Assembly (NCBI GenBank): GCA_035497635.1 | Contig: DATJDB010000142.1 | Span: forward strand, 1-17,807 | Source of the DNA: Serpens sp035497635 | GTDB lineage: Bacteria; Pseudomonadota; Gammaproteobacteria; Pseudomonadales; Pseudomonadaceae | Direction: 5' to 3' | Length of the DNA stretch: 17,807 nt | Part shown: one piece after another, positions 16,731 through 17,807 of the stretch | Layout of the letters: each line of letters starts with the position of its first letter | How positions within the stretch are numbered: the first letter of the stretch is position 1 | Notes under the pieces: generated by a model | What the model was told of the DNA's origin: nothing | Database searches by the model: none | Seen by the model: the letters and a program-made list of their open reading frames with translations, nothing else | Made by a program: the position numbers and the translations under genes

Positions 16731-17807
16731 ATGAGTGAGCAGATCCCCGTTCACGACGTGACACCCGCCAAAGGTAACGTCGACCTCTATGCCAAGCGCG
16801 AAAAAATCTACACCCGCGCGTTCTCCGGTATGTTCCGCGACATCCGCCGCTTTGGCGGTGCATTTCTCTTTATTCTGTTCTTCGGCACAGTCTGGCTGAA
16901 CTGGGATGGCCGACAGGCCGTCTGGTGGGACTTGCCCGCCCGCAAGTTTCATGTGTTCGGCGCCACTTTCTGGCCCCAGGACTTCATGCTGCTGTCCTGG
17001 CTGCTGATCATCTGCGCCTTCGGCCTGTTCTTCATCACCGTATTCGCCGGCCGCGTCTGGTGCGGCTACACCTGTCCACAATCCGTGTTCACCTGGGTGT
17101 ACATGTGGGCGGAAAAGGTCACCGAGGGCGACCGCAACCAGCGCATGAAGCAGGACAAGCTGCCGATGAGCGGCACCAAGCTGCTGCGCAAGGTGGCCAA
17201 GCACGCCATCTGGCTGGGCGTCGCCATGGCGGTGGCCATCACTTTCGTCGGCTACTTCACCCCTATCCGCGAACTGGTCCCCGACCTGCTCAGCCTTAAC
17301 GTCGACGGCTGGGCTGCGTTCTGGATCGGCTTCTTTACCCTGGCCACCTACGGCAGCGCCGGCTTCATGCGTGAACAGGTGTGCATCTACATGTGCCCCT
17401 ACGCCCGCTTCCAGAGCGTGATGTTCGACAAGGACACGCTGATCGTTTCCTACGACACCGAGCGTGGCGAACAACGGGGTCCGCGCAAGAAGGGTTCCGA
17501 CTACAAGGCACAGGGCCTCGGCGATTGCATCGACTGCACCGTGTGTGTGCAGGTCTGCCCGACCGGTATCGACATCCGCAACGGTCTGCAGATCGAGTGC
17601 ATCAGCTGCGCGGCCTGTATCGACGCCTGCGACAGCATCATGGACAAGATGGGCTACCCGCGTGGCCTGATCAGCTACACCACCGAGCACAACCTGTCCG
17701 GCCAGAAGACCCACCTGCTGCGTCCGCGTCTGATCGGTTATGCCGCGGCGCTGCTGGTGATGATGGGCCTGTTCTCCTGGGCACTGACCGCCCGGCCGCT
17801 GGTGCAA
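16731..17807 (+). CDS. ccoG: Cytochrome oxidase assembly ferredoxin CcoG (partial, 3' end outside window)
   Basis: First 359 codons of CcoG (RdxA/FixG), with no stop before the window ends. It is an inner-membrane Fe-S protein implicated in reducing Cu(II) for cbb3 oxidase assembly. Hydrophobic segments lie at about 42-58, 84-105, 159-176 and 193-210. Conserved cysteine pairs are C111/C115 (VWCGYTCPQS) and C218/C222 (CIYMCPY). The [4Fe-4S] sites are C266, C269, C272 and C276, then C290, C293, C296 and C300. ATGATG at 16728 gives two possible starts; MSEQIPVHDV from 16731 fits relatives better. Neither has a good ribosome site. It normally leads ccoGHIS, whose later genes would lie beyond the window. 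Confidence 0.95.
   Translation, partial: MSEQIPVHDVTPAKGNVDLYAKREKIYTRAFSGMFRDIRRFGGAFLFILFFGTVWLNWDGRQAVWWDLPARKFHVFGATFWPQDFMLLSWLLIICAFGLFFITVFAGRVWCGYTCPQSVFTWVYMWAEKVTEGDRNQRMKQDKLPMSGTKLLRKVAKHAIWLGVAMAVAITFVGYFTPIRELVPDLLSLNVDGWAAFWIGFFTLATYGSAGFMREQVCIYMCPYARFQSVMFDKDTLIVSYDTERGEQRGPRKKGSDYKAQGLGDCIDCTVCVQVCPTGIDIRNGLQIECISCAACIDACDSIMDKMGYPRGLISYTTEHNLSGQKTHLLRPRLIGYAAALLVMMGLFSWALTARPLVQ

Noticed and set aside
15564..17807. 747-codon minus-strand frame across ccoQ, ccoP and ccoG
   Set aside because: It runs antisense across several well-supported genes and shows no domain; a product of GC-biased codon use.

Overview
The window looks like a chromosomal segment of a Pseudomonas species: high GC, gammaproteobacterial core genes, and the gene order acnA - aer - hydrolase - two tandem cco operons - ccoG that I recall from P. 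aeruginosa. CcoN residue numbering also matches what I recall for P. stutzeri CcoN (H60, H207, Y251, H257, H258, H345, H347). No mobile element, tRNA, rRNA, CRISPR array or clear foreign island was seen.

Layout. (1) 1-1753 holds small housekeeping genes: the start of an exported protein (minus strand, cut by the window edge), a YkgJ-type cysteine-cluster protein (minus), a DEDDh 3'-5' exonuclease (plus), the nucleoside phosphorylase ppnP (plus) and a small PA1571-like protein (plus) whose 3' end overlaps pdxB. (2) 1699-4583 holds pdxB (minus; vitamin B6 synthesis), a divergent NorM-type MATE exporter (plus) and tusA (minus; sulfur relay). (3) 4769-9840 holds acnA (aconitase), aer (energy taxis receptor) and a convergent alpha/beta hydrolase. 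(4) 9932-16598 holds two complete tandem cbb3 cytochrome c oxidase operons, ccoNOQP then ccoNOQP. (5) 16731 to the end is ccoG, the start of the usual ccoGHIS maturation operon, cut by the window edge.

How the genes work together. The right half is a microaerobic respiration block: two high-affinity cbb3 oxidases, their Cu/Fe-S maturation factor CcoG, and the Aer receptor that steers cells by redox state. Good ANR (FNR-type) boxes lie before aer (7444-7457) and before the first ccoN (9802-9815). None as good lies before the second ccoN, which has only a degraded match about 300 bp upstream. This agrees with the known P. aeruginosa pattern of an oxygen-limited, ANR-dependent cco2 and a more constitutive cco1.

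I did not find a clearly undescribed system. The best leads are patchy near-identity between the two cco operons that looks like gene conversion, an ANR box lying inside the 5' end of the hydrolase reading frame (with a possible frameshift there), an unusual 332-bp leader between the operons carrying a perfect 13-bp hairpin, and a small protein gene that overlaps pdxB tail to tail.
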